DNA of 64,000 nucleotides. Origin: DATARR01 sp034666985. GTDB lineage: Bacteria; Acidobacteriota; Thermoanaerobaculia; Multivoradales; UBA5704. How positions within the stretch are numbered: position 1 is the stretch's first letter; every line of letters starts with the position of its first letter. The stretch covers positions 1 to 64,000 of the forward strand of contig JAXDKS010000003.1 in the NCBI GenBank assembly GCA_034666985.1, given 5' to 3'. Position numbers and translations under genes: made by a program. The notes beneath the pieces are model-generated. The model was not told the DNA's origin. It saw only the letters and a list, made by a program, of their open reading frames with translations, and made no database searches. Positions 50,503-58,922 of the stretch are shown here, one piece after another.

Positions 50503-50977
50503 CGCTCACCACGACCGGGCAGCCTTCGCTTCGGGAGTGGAGCCGCTCGACCGCTATTTGAGAGCGCAGGCCGGCCAGGACAGCCGGCGGAGGGTGGCTT
50601 CGTGCTTCATCCTGACGCGGGCCGACGAGCCCGCCCAGGTTCTCGGCTACTACACGCTCTCGGCTCTGAGCATCGCTCTTACCGACTTGCCGTCCTCTAT
50701 CGCCAAGCGCTTGCCTCGGTATCCGATCGTGCCAGCCACGCTCATGGGCCGGTTGGCGACCGATTCTCGGCACCGAGGGAAACGCCTGGGCGAGTTGCTC
50801 CTCTTCGATGCTTGCTCGCGAGTGCTGAAGAGCGAGATCGCGACGTTCGCGCTGGTCGTGGATGCCAAGGATGCCGCCGCCGAGCGGTTCTATACACGCT
50901 ACCGCTTTCTCAAGCTCTCGGCTGGCAGCCGCCGGATGTTCCTGCCGATCACGGAGGTCGCAGCTCTCTTCGCCTGA
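50459..50977 (+). CDS. GNAT-family acetyltransferase toxin (TacT-like)
   Basis: 172 residues from GTG 50459 in the GGGAGTGACC context. GNAT core: CFILTRADEPAQVLGYYTLSALSIAL, LPRYPIVPATLMGRLATDSRHRGKRLGELLLFDACSRVL (acetyl-CoA binding RxxG.G.L), and a catalytic-type Tyr in AERFYTRYRFLKL. TacT-type toxins acetylate the amino group of charged tRNA. It overlaps the antitoxin; a functional pair by sequence. Confidence 0.92.
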   Translation: MTTTESLPYRIDPLSAHHDRAAFASGVEPLDRYLRAQAGQDSRRRVASCFILTRADEPAQVLGYYTLSALSIALTDLPSSIAKRLPRYPIVPATLMGRLATDSRHRGKRLGELLLFDACSRVLKSEIATFALVVDAKDAAAERFYTRYRFLKLSAGSRRMFLPITEVAALFA

Positions 50978-50995
50978 ACCGCCTGTGGCGCGAGT

Positions 50996-51032
50996 CGCCA
51001 TTTCGGTCGATGCGCCTCAAAAATTTTTCCGG
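50996..51032 (+). repeat. Dispersed 34-nt repeat, copy 2
   Basis: Similar to 46107-46140 (see there). Here it is directly upstream of the secreted esterase gene, spanning its leader. Confidence 0.6.
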
Positions 51033-51051
51033 ACAAAAGAGAGGAGACATC

Positions 51052-51924
51052 ATGATTCGCTCCACGCCAAGAGCGATCGGTACCGCAATCGTCCTGGTAT
51101 TTCTGATGGCTTGCCCCGGCTCCGCCGATTCACAGGTCGTGAAGATCTGGCCGGGCGTGGCTCCGGGCTCTGAGAAGTGGACCCAGAAGGAAAAAATTGT
51201 GGAGAACACTCCTCTGGGAACCGTGATCTTCAACGTGGTCACGCCGACGTTGACGGCTTACCTTCCGAAGGGGGCCAAGGCGACGGGAACCGGCGTCATC
51301 ATCGCTCCTGGCGGTGCTTTCGTTGCGCTGGCCATCGATTTGGAAGCGAACCAGATCGCGCGTTGGCTTCAGGAAAAAGGTATTGCCGCGTTCGTGCTCA
51401 AGTATCGGATCCTGGAAAAGCGCGGGGAAGGCATTCCGGCGGGGATGAACATGGACGAGGTGGGTCAGTATGGCATTGCAGACGGAATTCAGGCGCTCAA
51501 AGTGGTTCGGCAGCATGCCGCGGAGTGGGGCCTCTCTCCCGACAGAGTGGGCTTCATGGGCTTCTCCGCTGGGGCCATGGTCACCAGCGGAGCCCTGCTT
51601 CAGAAGGACGCCGCGGCGCGTCCGAGCTTCGCTGCGATGATCTATGGTGGTCCGTTCGGCGTCATGCCCGCCATTCCGGCCAAGCTGCCACCCATGTTCC
51701 TCGCGTGGGCGCAGGACGACACCCAGGCGCGCGAGCCCGTCGTCAAGTTTTATGACGCGCTCGTCGCAGCGGGCCACAAACCCGAGGCCCACATTTTCAG
51801 CGCCGGCGGCCATGGCTTCGGCCTACGCAAACAGGGCACCAGCAGCGATCACTGGATCGATGCGTTCTATTATTGGCTGGAAGCGCAGGGACTCACCAGG
51901 CCGGCAGGAAAGCCCGATCGCTGA
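51052..51924 (+). CDS. Secreted alpha/beta hydrolase (acetylxylan esterase-like)
   Basis: 290 residues from ATG 51052, 6 nt after GAGGAGA. Signal peptide AIVLVFLMACPGSADS. VVKIWPGVAPGSEKW and TAYLPKG..TGTGVIIAPGGAFVALAID (oxyanion HGG-like, here APGG) are typical of BD-FAE/Axe2-type esterases. Nucleophile elbow VGFMGFSAGAMVTS (Ser in GFSAG), acid in MFLAWAQDDTQ, His in FSAGGHGFGLR. Likely removes acetyl groups from plant polysaccharides outside the cytoplasm. Confidence 0.9.
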   Translation: MIRSTPRAIGTAIVLVFLMACPGSADSQVVKIWPGVAPGSEKWTQKEKIVENTPLGTVIFNVVTPTLTAYLPKGAKATGTGVIIAPGGAFVALAIDLEANQIARWLQEKGIAAFVLKYRILEKRGEGIPAGMNMDEVGQYGIADGIQALKVVRQHAAEWGLSPDRVGFMGFSAGAMVTSGALLQKDAAARPSFAAMIYGGPFGVMPAIPAKLPPMFLAWAQDDTQAREPVVKFYDALVAAGHKPEAHIFSAGGHGFGLRKQGTSSDHWIDAFYYWLEAQGLTRPAGKPDR

Positions 51925-51952
51925 CGGGCTGAGCCAGGACTAGGGAGTACCT

Positions 51953-52777
51953 CTAAGCGACTGGGGCGCTGAGGCAGCGCTGCAGCAGGCGAGCGTCTCC
52001 GAGCCGCTCTACGTACGCAGCGAAGGCGGGGGTGGGGCCGCGCCAACGTAGCTCGTCGACGTCGCGGAAGACGGGCTCGTCGGTCCGCAGCGTCGCCAGA
52101 TCCTTGAACCGCAGCGCCAGGTCGCGCTTGTCCCGCAAGACGCCGGGAGGGAAGCTCTCGAGGGCGCCGTATCGATTGAGGAGCTGCGCCGCCGTCCTGG
52201 GACCGATGCCAGGAATGCCTGGATAGCCATCCGCGGCGTCGCCGACGAGAGCAAGATAGTCGGGGATCAGGACTGGGGAGACTCCGAACTTCTCGCGGAC
52301 TCCTTCCGCGGTGAGGATCTTGTTCCCTCGGCGGTCGACCTGCACCACCCGGTCTTCGCGAACGCACTGCGCCAGGTCCTTGTCAGGTGTCCAGATGCAG
52401 ACCTTCTGCACTCTTTCGTCGGCTGCGGCGATGCGGGCAGCGGAGGCGAGCGCGTCGTCCGCCTCGAGCTCGACCATGGGCCAGACGGCGACGCCCAGGG
52501 CGGTGAGGGCCTCTTCCAGGGGGTGGAACTGCGCGAGGAGCGCGCGCTCGACTCCCTGCGCCGTCTTGTAGCCGGGCCAGAGCCGGTTGCGGAAGGATTC
52601 GATGACGTGATCGGTCGCCACGCCGAGGTGCGTCGCCCCCTTCTCGATCATTTCCAACACCGTATGCAGCACGCCGGTCACGGCACCGAGCTGTGCAGGC
52701 TTGTCCTTCTCGAAGCGGCGCCGGCCGTAGTAATGGCGGAACAGCTCGTACGTGCCGTCGAGGAGATGAATCATCAT
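51953..52777 (-). CDS. Stand-alone 5'-3' exonuclease (Pol I N-terminal domain type)
   Basis: 274 residues. IHLLDGTYELFRHYYG at the N-terminus, acidic metal sites in ATDHVIESFRNRLWPGYK, ELEADDALASAARIAA and WTPDKDLAQCV, then DYLALVGDAADGYPGIPGIGPRTAAQLLNRYG, the helix-hairpin-helix DNA-binding region of FEN-like nucleases. No polymerase domain. It would remove RNA or flap 5' ends. A single gene, same strand as the glycosyltransferase upstream. Confidence 0.9.
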   Translation of the reverse strand: MMIHLLDGTYELFRHYYGRRRFEKDKPAQLGAVTGVLHTVLEMIEKGATHLGVATDHVIESFRNRLWPGYKTAQGVERALLAQFHPLEEALTALGVAVWPMVELEADDALASAARIAAADERVQKVCIWTPDKDLAQCVREDRVVQVDRRGNKILTAEGVREKFGVSPVLIPDYLALVGDAADGYPGIPGIGPRTAAQLLNRYGALESFPPGVLRDKRDLALRFKDLATLRTDEPVFRDVDELRWRGPTPAFAAYVERLGDARLLQRCLSAPVA

Positions 52778-52823
52778 GGCATTGCTCGGTTCGTCTTGGC
52801 AGACAGATCATGAGCTCCGAAGT

Positions 52824-54047
52824 CTACGCCGTCGCTCGGCCCTCTACGATGCTCTCGGCCAGCAACTCACGGGGCGTCCTCCAGGTGGGATCATGTTTCA
52901 CCACGGCCTCCAGATGCTCCAGGGCGCTGGTGCGGTCGCCGCGGACCAGGGCAGCACGGGCCAGACCATAGTGACAGCCGCCGTGGCTCGGGTCCCCCTC
53001 CAACCCCTCCCGGAACTGGTCTTCGGCTTCGGTGAGCCGGCCGAGAGCCAGAGAGCAGCAGCCCAGCTTGTACCCGCGTTTTCCTGGGGTCACGCACAGA
53101 TCTCCCAGGACCTGGCTGAGACCGCTCTCCGGGTCCATGCTGCGCCGGACACGCCGGTAGGCTTCGAGAGCATGAGCGAAACGGCCGTCCGAATACAGGA
53201 TCTCGGCGAGCACATAGTAGGCCAGGGATTGATCCGGGATGAGAGTCAAGCTCTCCTTCACGCAACTCACGGCGGCGCCTCGGAAACCTTCCTCAGAGAG
53301 CAGGGCTGCCAGCATGCACCAAGCGGATGCCTTCAAGGATATTGGGCATCCCGGGTCTTCCGCGATGCCGCGGAGCTCTGCCTTGGCCTCCTCGCGCCGG
53401 CGGAGGAACCACAAGGTCTTCCCGCGATAGTAACGGGCCCAGAAATTCCGTCCATCCCTTTCGAGCTCGACGTCCAGGAGGCGGAGGTAGCCCCGCTGCT
53501 TTGCTCGTAGCCGTTCCTCGGGCAGCAGGTTCACCAGGTGCGTCAGCTTCAGGGTGGCCAGACTGCGGATCTGAAGTCCGGACCGGATCACGGTCTCGTT
53601 CGGACGCTCATGGACGATCCCCTCATACCGGATGGCCGGATGGTTGCGGAAGAGCCGGAGAATCCCGATGGGATAGACGTCGGTCTGGCCGTCCTCGGGG
53701 TGGGTGACGACGTCATGGCGCTCGATGAAGAAGCCGCCGACTTCGGGCGCGGCCTCGATGATCGCCGGGATCAGGGCCGCGGCATCGGAGAGCCGCTCGT
53801 CGGCGTCGATACAGAGAATCCAGCGTCCCCGGGCCACGGCGATTCCCGTGTTCCGGGCGGCCGAAAAGTCGTCGTCCCAGGCCCGGTGCAGCACGCGGCA
53901 CCCGGAGTCCCGGGCGATCTCGACGGTACGGTCCAGGGAGCCCGTGTCGACGAGGACGATCTCGTCGGCCACCGCGCGGACGGAATCCAGACACCCCGCC
54001 AGGAACCGCTCCTCGTTCTTCGTGATCAGGCAGACGGAGAGCAGCAC
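52824..54047 (-). CDS. SunS-like family 2 glycosyltransferase with TPR domain
   Basis: 407 residues from GTG 54047. GT-A domain: LSVCLITKNEERFLAGCLDSVRAVADEIVLVDTGSLDRT, HRAWDDDFSAARNTGIAVARGRWILCIDADERL (DxD), and RYEGIVHERPNE. From about residue 200 the protein becomes helical with TPR units (SLAYYVLAEILYSDGRFAHALEAY; LALGRLTEAEDQFREGLEGDPSHGGCHYGLARAAL). GT2 plus TPR is the architecture of SunS-type peptide glycosyltransferases that build glycocins. A small RiPP-like peptide gene lies 26 nt upstream, which supports a peptide as acceptor. LPS or protein O-glycosylation remains possible. Confidence 0.82.
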   Translation of the reverse strand: MLLSVCLITKNEERFLAGCLDSVRAVADEIVLVDTGSLDRTVEIARDSGCRVLHRAWDDDFSAARNTGIAVARGRWILCIDADERLSDAAALIPAIIEAAPEVGGFFIERHDVVTHPEDGQTDVYPIGILRLFRNHPAIRYEGIVHERPNETVIRSGLQIRSLATLKLTHLVNLLPEERLRAKQRGYLRLLDVELERDGRNFWARYYRGKTLWFLRRREEAKAELRGIAEDPGCPISLKASAWCMLAALLSEEGFRGAAVSCVKESLTLIPDQSLAYYVLAEILYSDGRFAHALEAYRRVRRSMDPESGLSQVLGDLCVTPGKRGYKLGCCSLALGRLTEAEDQFREGLEGDPSHGGCHYGLARAALVRGDRTSALEHLEAVVKHDPTWRTPRELLAESIVEGRATA

Positions 54048-54073
54048 GGGCGGGGAGCTGGATGTAAGGTGAA

Positions 54074-54229
54074 TCAGGAGTGGAAGTAGGAGTGGAAGGA
54101 CTCTTGCCGGATGACCGCAACGCTCTTCCCGTTGCCGCCATCGGGCTGAACGCTCCCGAGGATCTCCTCCAGCACGGCTGGATCGATCGTCTTGAGAGAT
54201 TCCTTCTTTAGATCTTTCTTGCGTTTCAT
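54074..54229 (-). CDS. RiPP-like precursor peptide (51 aa), probable glycosyltransferase substrate
   Basis: ATG 54229, 5 nt after AAGGAGAT, with a promoter-like -35/-10 pair upstream (54249-54276). The N-terminal part KRKKDLKKESLKTIDPAVLEEILG resembles RiPP leaders (LKKESLKTI compares with LNRETLRHL of the peptide at 21408, and EEILG with leader ends). The C-terminal part SVQPDGGNGKSVAVIRQESF and HSYFHS is short, has five Ser and a repeated FHS. No Cys, so lanthionine or S-glycosylation is excluded; O-glycosylation on Ser or Tyr would fit. The 26-nt gap to the glycosyltransferase implies one transcript. Confidence 0.7.
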   Translation of the reverse strand: MKRKKDLKKESLKTIDPAVLEEILGSVQPDGGNGKSVAVIRQESFHSYFHS

Positions 54230-54248
54230 GGGATCTCCTTATGGGAAG

Positions 54249-54276
54249 AGGATAGCACAGGGCGATGGAGGATCAA
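54249..54276 (-). promoter_or_regulatory. Promoter candidate for the peptide-glycosyltransferase operon
   Basis: Minus strand: TTGATC (54276-54271), a 16-nt spacer, TATCCT (54254-54249). It lies 20 bp upstream of the peptide start, so the 5' untranslated leader would be about 13 nt. Confidence 0.5.
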
Positions 54277-54338
54277 CGCCTGCGGAAGCCCTCGATACGT
54301 GCCACATCTATGACCGGCGCCACACTGATGAAGTCTTG

Positions 54339-54509
54339 ATGAAGTCCCTGGCACTTCTCCTCTTCTCCTGCGGGGCCATCACGGCGGTGGTCAAACCGGC
54401 AGACCTGCGGCCGGTCTCCAAGCCCTCCTGGGTGCAAGCGATGGAAGTACCCCGCCTCTGCCACATCCTTCTTCATCGGCATGGTCTGCCCGGCAGAGTT
54501 CAGGAGTAG
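54339..54509 (+). CDS. Possible small secreted protein (56 aa)
   Basis: MKSLALLLFSCGAITAVVKP looks like a signal peptide, followed by DLRPVSKPSWVQAMEVPRLC and HILLHRHGLPGRVQE. No ribosome binding site of note and no family match. Low confidence; it may be chance or a remnant. Confidence 0.25.
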   Translation: MKSLALLLFSCGAITAVVKPADLRPVSKPSWVQAMEVPRLCHILLHRHGLPGRVQE

Positions 54510-54705
54510 ACCGCAGCAGACTCTGTAGCGTCCTGTCCACCGGTGGGGCCTGACAGCCCGGACCTCCGCCGGATTCTCCCCCCTCCTCAACTCCCCGTGC
54601 CTCTCTCTCGGAGGGAGAATTTTGTGTCCCCGTCCGTCCAATCCCAAGACAACCTCTGGCAGAGGATCCCAAGCTGATCCTCAAGGAAGACAGGAGGCTG
54701 AGTCG

Positions 54706-55731
54706 GTGAACGAGCGGCAATCCAGGGTCCTGAAGAAGCTCAAAGAGATCCAGAGGGTTGATGGCCTGACAACCCGGCATCTGGAAGAGATCATGGCGTC
54801 GGCGGACAGTCTGGAGAGAGTTGATGCCGATCTACTTCCGCGGAGGTTTCCTGCGGTTACGCCGGAGGCGATCGACTCATGGCTCCGCTTCGAGCGTGAT
54901 CAACCCCTCAGCGCGAGAGATCTCTTCCACCTGGAAAGCATCATCCTGCCTGATGGTGCCCGCCCCGCCTTCGACGTTCTAAACGATTCGTTTGACACGC
55001 TGCCCTCTCTGTGGCAGGGCCTCAACGATCAGCGCTCTCTTCTGGAGCCCATCATACGGGGGATCGGCCGGCTTGATCTGGTGGGGCACCCGGCAACGAG
55101 AATCGCCGGGACGGCTTTCGTCTGTGGGCCTCGTCGCCTGATGACGAACCGGCACGTCGCCGAGATCTTCACCCAAGGCGTAGGAACCGGCATGCAACTC
55201 CGGTTCTCTCCGGGGATCACGGCTTTCATCGACTTCAAGCAGGAGGTCGGGTCGTCGGCTTCTGTGGTGGTCGACATCACCGCTCCTCTCCTGATCCTCG
55301 AAGAGTGGGATATCGCCGTCCTGGAAATCTCTGCCCTCCCCTTAGGCGCCGCCCCGTTGCCCATGGCCAACACGCCTCCGTCTCAGCTCCTGGATCGCCT
55401 AGCGGCGGTGGTGGGTTATCCAAGCTTCGACCCTGGCGAGAGCTTGAGACAACAACGTGAGATCTTCCGCAACCAGTTCGACAAGAAGCGGCTCCAGCCG
55501 GGGCGACTGAAGGGCTTTACGGCCGCACCCTCCTTCGGCCGGCAAGTGCAGGCACTCGCACACGACTGCACGACTCTCGGCGGCAACTCGGGGTCCGCCG
55601 TGATTGACGTCGACAGCTCTAAGGTCTTCGGAATTCACTTTGACGGACAGCCATTTGTAGCCAACTTCGCCGTACCCACATGGGAACTGGCGGCGGACGC
55701 ACGCATCCGCGGCGCCGGCGTCGAGTTCTAA
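54706..55731 (+). CDS. Trypsin-like serine peptidase with N-terminal helical domain
   Basis: 341 residues from GTG 54706, 6 nt after CAGGAGG. The first 110 residues are helical and charged (RQSRVLKKLKEIQRVDGLTTRHLEEIM) with no signal peptide. The peptidase domain shows GTAFVCGPRRLMTNRHVAE (catalytic His), an Asp in EEWDIAVLEI and GGNSGSAVIDVDSSKVFGIHF (catalytic Ser). Cytoplasmic trypsin-like proteases with an N-terminal association domain occur in conflict-type systems, which is a possible reading only. 10 nt before the next gene; GC lower than the backbone. Confidence 0.85.
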   Translation: MNERQSRVLKKLKEIQRVDGLTTRHLEEIMASADSLERVDADLLPRRFPAVTPEAIDSWLRFERDQPLSARDLFHLESIILPDGARPAFDVLNDSFDTLPSLWQGLNDQRSLLEPIIRGIGRLDLVGHPATRIAGTAFVCGPRRLMTNRHVAEIFTQGVGTGMQLRFSPGITAFIDFKQEVGSSASVVVDITAPLLILEEWDIAVLEISALPLGAAPLPMANTPPSQLLDRLAAVVGYPSFDPGESLRQQREIFRNQFDKKRLQPGRLKGFTAAPSFGRQVQALAHDCTTLGGNSGSAVIDVDSSKVFGIHFDGQPFVANFAVPTWELAADARIRGAGVEF

Positions 55732-55741
55732 AGGAGATCTC

Positions 55742-57082
55742 ATGCTTCCAATCTCAAGATTCATTGGTTGCATCCTCAGTCTCACTCTTCTTCTTGCAGG
55801 AGGACTCACTTCCATGGCATCGGGTCAGACGACTACCGACACGCAAGGAACTAGCGACGCAGCCGCGCGCAAGGCGGAAGCCGAAGCTCGCAAGGCCGAG
55901 GCGGACGCGAACAAGGCCGCCTCAGACGCGGAGAAAGCTGCGGCGGAAGCCTCCCTGGCCGCCTTGAAGGCCAAGATCGGTGAGGTCCCCGCTTCGGGAA
56001 TCTCCGGGAATGTCGAGCTGAAGGACAAGGCCGGGGTTGCTGAGGCGAACCTGTTGGCAGCCAGAGCGGCCGAAGCTGCGGCGGGCGAGATCGTTGAGAG
56101 GATCTCAGGAGGACCTCATACGATCGTCCTCTACGCCGCCACCGAGGTACCGAGCTTCCAGGAACTTATCGCCTATAAGGCGCAGATCGCGATCCTAAAG
56201 AAGGCCTTTGAAAAGGCAGACACTAAGTCTGACGACGTCAACCAGCGTGCGCCCGCACCTGCCGGCTTCACCCCCGAAACGCCGTTCCTGGGCGCCGCCG
56301 GTCTGGCGCTGTCCGCCGTGAGCAATCTCCTCGGCTTTTTTCGGACGGATTTCACCGTTGGAGGCGTGGAAATCTCCCCGAACGACTCTCTGCTCGTTCA
56401 TGCCCTCGCCGGACGTCTCGCCAAAGAGGGTCACACCGTGGTCCTGCCCGGAGCCTACAACCCTGACGCCTTGTCCGACCCCGCGGCTGAAATCCTGAAC
56501 GATCTCGCTGACCTCTCGCAATCCAGGAACAATGCACTGACGGTTGCAAGCTTTCACGACAAATTAGCCGCAGAGCTCTTGAAACGGGCCGAAAAGACGC
56601 AAGACCCAGTGGAGAAGAAAGACCTCCAAGATAAGGCCAAGCTCCACCAGGACGCAAGCGATGCCCAAAAGGCCGTTGCTACCTTCTATGACGACTTTTT
56701 CAAGAGACTCACAACCGCTAGCGACAAGGGTTTGACCCCCTTGACTCAGGTCGTCCGTGATGCGGTCGTCCACAAATTGCTCTCCAACGACAGCACCCGT
56801 CTCTTGCTGATCAAAATGCAGTCGAGCGGCGGCTCCTACTACACCCGAAAGAACCTGTGGACCTTCTTCGGAGGCAAACCGTTCTTCCACATGGGGAGCG
56901 TCGTCGTGAGCTTCGTTCTTCTAGAGGGCAAAACGGGTCACGTCAAAGCTTCCGGTGTGATTCCCGTCCATGGAGGCTTCGTCCAAGCGGATCAATTGGA
57001 GCGGGAGATTAACAACTTCACTCTGGCACATCCAGCAGCGAAATCTTTGCCATCCAACGGCGCAGTGGACAACAAGCCTTGA
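55742..57082 (+). CDS. Secreted coiled-coil protein coupled to the serine peptidase
   Basis: 446 residues, ATG 55742 after AAAGGAG. Signal peptide FIGCILSLTLLLAGGLTSMASG, then an Ala/Lys/Glu-rich coiled coil (AAARKAEAEARKAEADANKA and SDAEKAAAEASLAALKAKIG), a mixed domain with GFFRTDFTVGGVEISPNDSLLVHALAGRLAKEGH, and a C-terminal domain from about 340 (LLSNDSTRLLLIKMQSSGGS and YYTRKNLWTFFGGKPFFHMG). No recognised family. The peptidase gene immediately upstream suggests they work together, though one appears cytoplasmic and the other exported. Confidence 0.7.
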   Translation: MLPISRFIGCILSLTLLLAGGLTSMASGQTTTDTQGTSDAAARKAEAEARKAEADANKAASDAEKAAAEASLAALKAKIGEVPASGISGNVELKDKAGVAEANLLAARAAEAAAGEIVERISGGPHTIVLYAATEVPSFQELIAYKAQIAILKKAFEKADTKSDDVNQRAPAPAGFTPETPFLGAAGLALSAVSNLLGFFRTDFTVGGVEISPNDSLLVHALAGRLAKEGHTVVLPGAYNPDALSDPAAEILNDLADLSQSRNNALTVASFHDKLAAELLKRAEKTQDPVEKKDLQDKAKLHQDASDAQKAVATFYDDFFKRLTTASDKGLTPLTQVVRDAVVHKLLSNDSTRLLLIKMQSSGGSYYTRKNLWTFFGGKPFFHMGSVVVSFVLLEGKTGHVKASGVIPVHGGFVQADQLEREINNFTLAHPAAKSLPSNGAVDNKP

Positions 57083-57345
57083 TCCGAGCCGACCCCGGCT
57101 TCGGTGGGAGCGGATCAGCGGCGGCGGAGAGTCACCCGCTCCGTCGCTTGTTCTGCGCTATCTGGTGCAGTTGAGCTTCTCGCCGACCCGGTGCCAGGCG
57201 CTTCGTGCTGAAATCCCCGGCACCTGCCGACCGGCGCGGTCGGCCGGCCTTGCTGTACCTCTACGGGTAGAGGCGCGCCACCGACGGGAGCCTTCCGGTG
57301 GCGCGGAGTCCTCTACGATCGTCCCTTTGGGACAAGGAGGTTTGC
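57083..57345. other. Intergenic region, no gene
   Basis: 263 bp of backbone-like composition. The 3' part contains GACAAGGAGG, the ribosome binding site of the next gene. No other signal recognised. Confidence 0.4.
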
Positions 57346-58176
57346 ATGAGAAGTCGAAGGGTTCTGGGCACGCTTGTCTGTTCGCTCCTGCTCGGTCTCT
57401 CTCCTCTGGCCGCCGATCCCGTCATTCAGCGCGGCACCGACGTTTTCACGACCGTGGGAAACGGCATGACCTTTTACGACTTTGCTGAGAACCCGATTCC
57501 TGCCGGCTTCTTCTGCAAGGGTTCCAAGGCGTTCACCGGGCGGGTGGCGTTCAAGGGCTTGCCTCTCGCCACTGAGATTCCGGGACAGCTCGGGAGCAGC
57601 GACACGGTCATCGAGCGTCTCGACGACGCCGTCTTCGACGCCAAGGGCGTCGCCAGGACGCGCATCCAGTTCCGAGCCCTGTCTCTGGTCAGCATCGCCC
57701 CCATCAAGACTGGCTGCGGTGCCTTCCACGTCTATGTATCCCTCGCTGGCCAGCAGCGCGTGACGTCGATGAAAATCCTCCGCACCCAGGAGGGCGGCGG
57801 GACCTTCGCCGCGCCTCTGGCAGTCAACGCGCGCATGGAGCTTATCCCTGTGAAGCCGGCGCCGAAGGCCGCGCGCAAGCTGGAGCTGGTGGGGAGCTTC
57901 ACCTTCCCTGCCAACCCCGTTCCGTGGAGCTTCGCGAGGGGCGAGATGACAAAGCGGTTCGGCGGCGCGGTCGTCGACACCAATGGCGATCTGGCTCCTG
58001 ACACTCTGGTTCCCGGCAGCTCGAACTTCCTGCCCGGCTGGTCTCCAGGGCAGTCGATGAACAAGGCATGCTGCCGAGAGTACGTGTGTCATGCGGAGTC
58101 CAGCGGCAAGGAGCACTGCTACTGGTCCTCTCTTCCTCCTGAGTGCTGGGATCGCGAGTGCACATTCGATCCATAG
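57346..58176 (+). CDS. Secreted hypothetical protein (276 aa)
   Basis: ATG 57346, 5 nt after GACAAGGAGG. Signal peptide RVLGTLVCSLLLGLSPLAA. Beta-rich mature part (GVARTRIQFRALSLVSIAP; ARKLELVGSFTFPANPVPW) and a Cys-rich end with seven Cys (NKACCREYVCHAESSGKEHC, then YWSSLPPECWDRECTFDP). No motif recognised; exported and probably disulfide-bonded. It resembles other extracytoplasmic proteins of this window in style. A GC-rich hairpin (58198-58227) follows as a possible terminator. Confidence 0.7.
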   Translation: MRSRRVLGTLVCSLLLGLSPLAADPVIQRGTDVFTTVGNGMTFYDFAENPIPAGFFCKGSKAFTGRVAFKGLPLATEIPGQLGSSDTVIERLDDAVFDAKGVARTRIQFRALSLVSIAPIKTGCGAFHVYVSLAGQQRVTSMKILRTQEGGGTFAAPLAVNARMELIPVKPAPKAARKLELVGSFTFPANPVPWSFARGEMTKRFGGAVVDTNGDLAPDTLVPGSSNFLPGWSPGQSMNKACCREYVCHAESSGKEHCYWSSLPPECWDRECTFDP

Positions 58177-58253
58177 TTGGGGGCTGACGAAGGGCTGACC
58201 CGCCCGCCCGAGTCAAGCGGGTGGGTTGGCCCGGTCACTATCGGTACAAGGGG

Positions 58254-58403
58254 TCAGGCTTCAATGACCATGGTTCCCCCGATGATCAGTGTATAGTTGA
58301 CGCCCGTTACTGACTGGTCGGGGTTAGTCATGCGCAGGTTGAGGGTATGCTCGCCCGGCCTCAAGGGTTTAGCGAACAGAAAGTATCCATCCGCCACGAC
58401 GGT
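58254..58403 (-). pseudogene. C-terminal fragment of a secreted protein, in frame after the pilin stop
   Basis: After the pilin TGA (58406-58404) the same frame continues TVVADGYFLFAKPLRPGEHT and LNLRMTNPDQSVTGVNYTLI then IGGTMVIEA, then stop. The part VADGYFLFAKPLRPGEHTL matches the end of a family of exported acidobacterial-type proteins (pattern ADGYW.LL.PL.PG.HT) known to me only as hypothetical. No start of its own. Confidence 0.45.
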
Positions 58404-58922
58404 TCAAGGAACTGTATGGACCTCCATGGCTTTGTTGGAAGAGATGTCGATGGTATCCCCGTAGCCGGGAACGCCAACTGTCATGGCATAGCTCACCTCG
58501 GCTGGCCGACCGCCGGGGCAGGCCGAGTCGGGAGCAGAAGGGCACAGCCCATTGACCAGAGTGCCGTCCGGGCAGATGGCGGTCCAATGGCAGATCTCCC
58601 GCCAACTCACCGGTTGCCGGGACGGGGTGGACGACATCTTGCAACCGACCTGATTGGCAGCATTGACGAAACTTGTCTGGTCGCTGATGCCAAACGGATA
58701 GCGCTCCACCGGATCCGAGCTCTGGGGATTGAAGCTGGTAAACCCGGTCTCCAGGCAGTGAGCCGTGGCCTCGGCAGCCCCCACGGCTGCCAGGTGCCGG
58801 TAGTGCGCGACGCTGGGCAGGACGAGTGTCGAGAGAATGGCAATCAGGGTGACGACGATGAGCAGCTCGATCAGTGTGAAACCCTTCTGTTGCGAGTTAG
58901 GGTCGGCTTGTCTTTGCCGCAT
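58404..58922 (-). CDS. Type IV pilin/pseudopilin-like protein
   Basis: 172 residues from ATG 58922, 6 nt after GAGGAGG. The prepilin cleavage site and hydrophobic N-helix are QQKGFTLIELLIVVTLIAILSTLVLPSVAHYRHL (cut after G, Glu5 present). The globular part has four Cys (AHC; VGC; EICHWTAIC) and PGYGDTIDISSNKAMEV. Assembled into a pilus or type II secretion pseudopilus by machinery not in this window. The upstream 500 bp is without a gene. Confidence 0.88.
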   Translation of the reverse strand: MRQRQADPNSQQKGFTLIELLIVVTLIAILSTLVLPSVAHYRHLAAVGAAEATAHCLETGFTSFNPQSSDPVERYPFGISDQTSFVNAANQVGCKMSSTPSRQPVSWREICHWTAICPDGTLVNGLCPSAPDSACPGGRPAEVSYAMTVGVPGYGDTIDISSNKAMEVHTVP

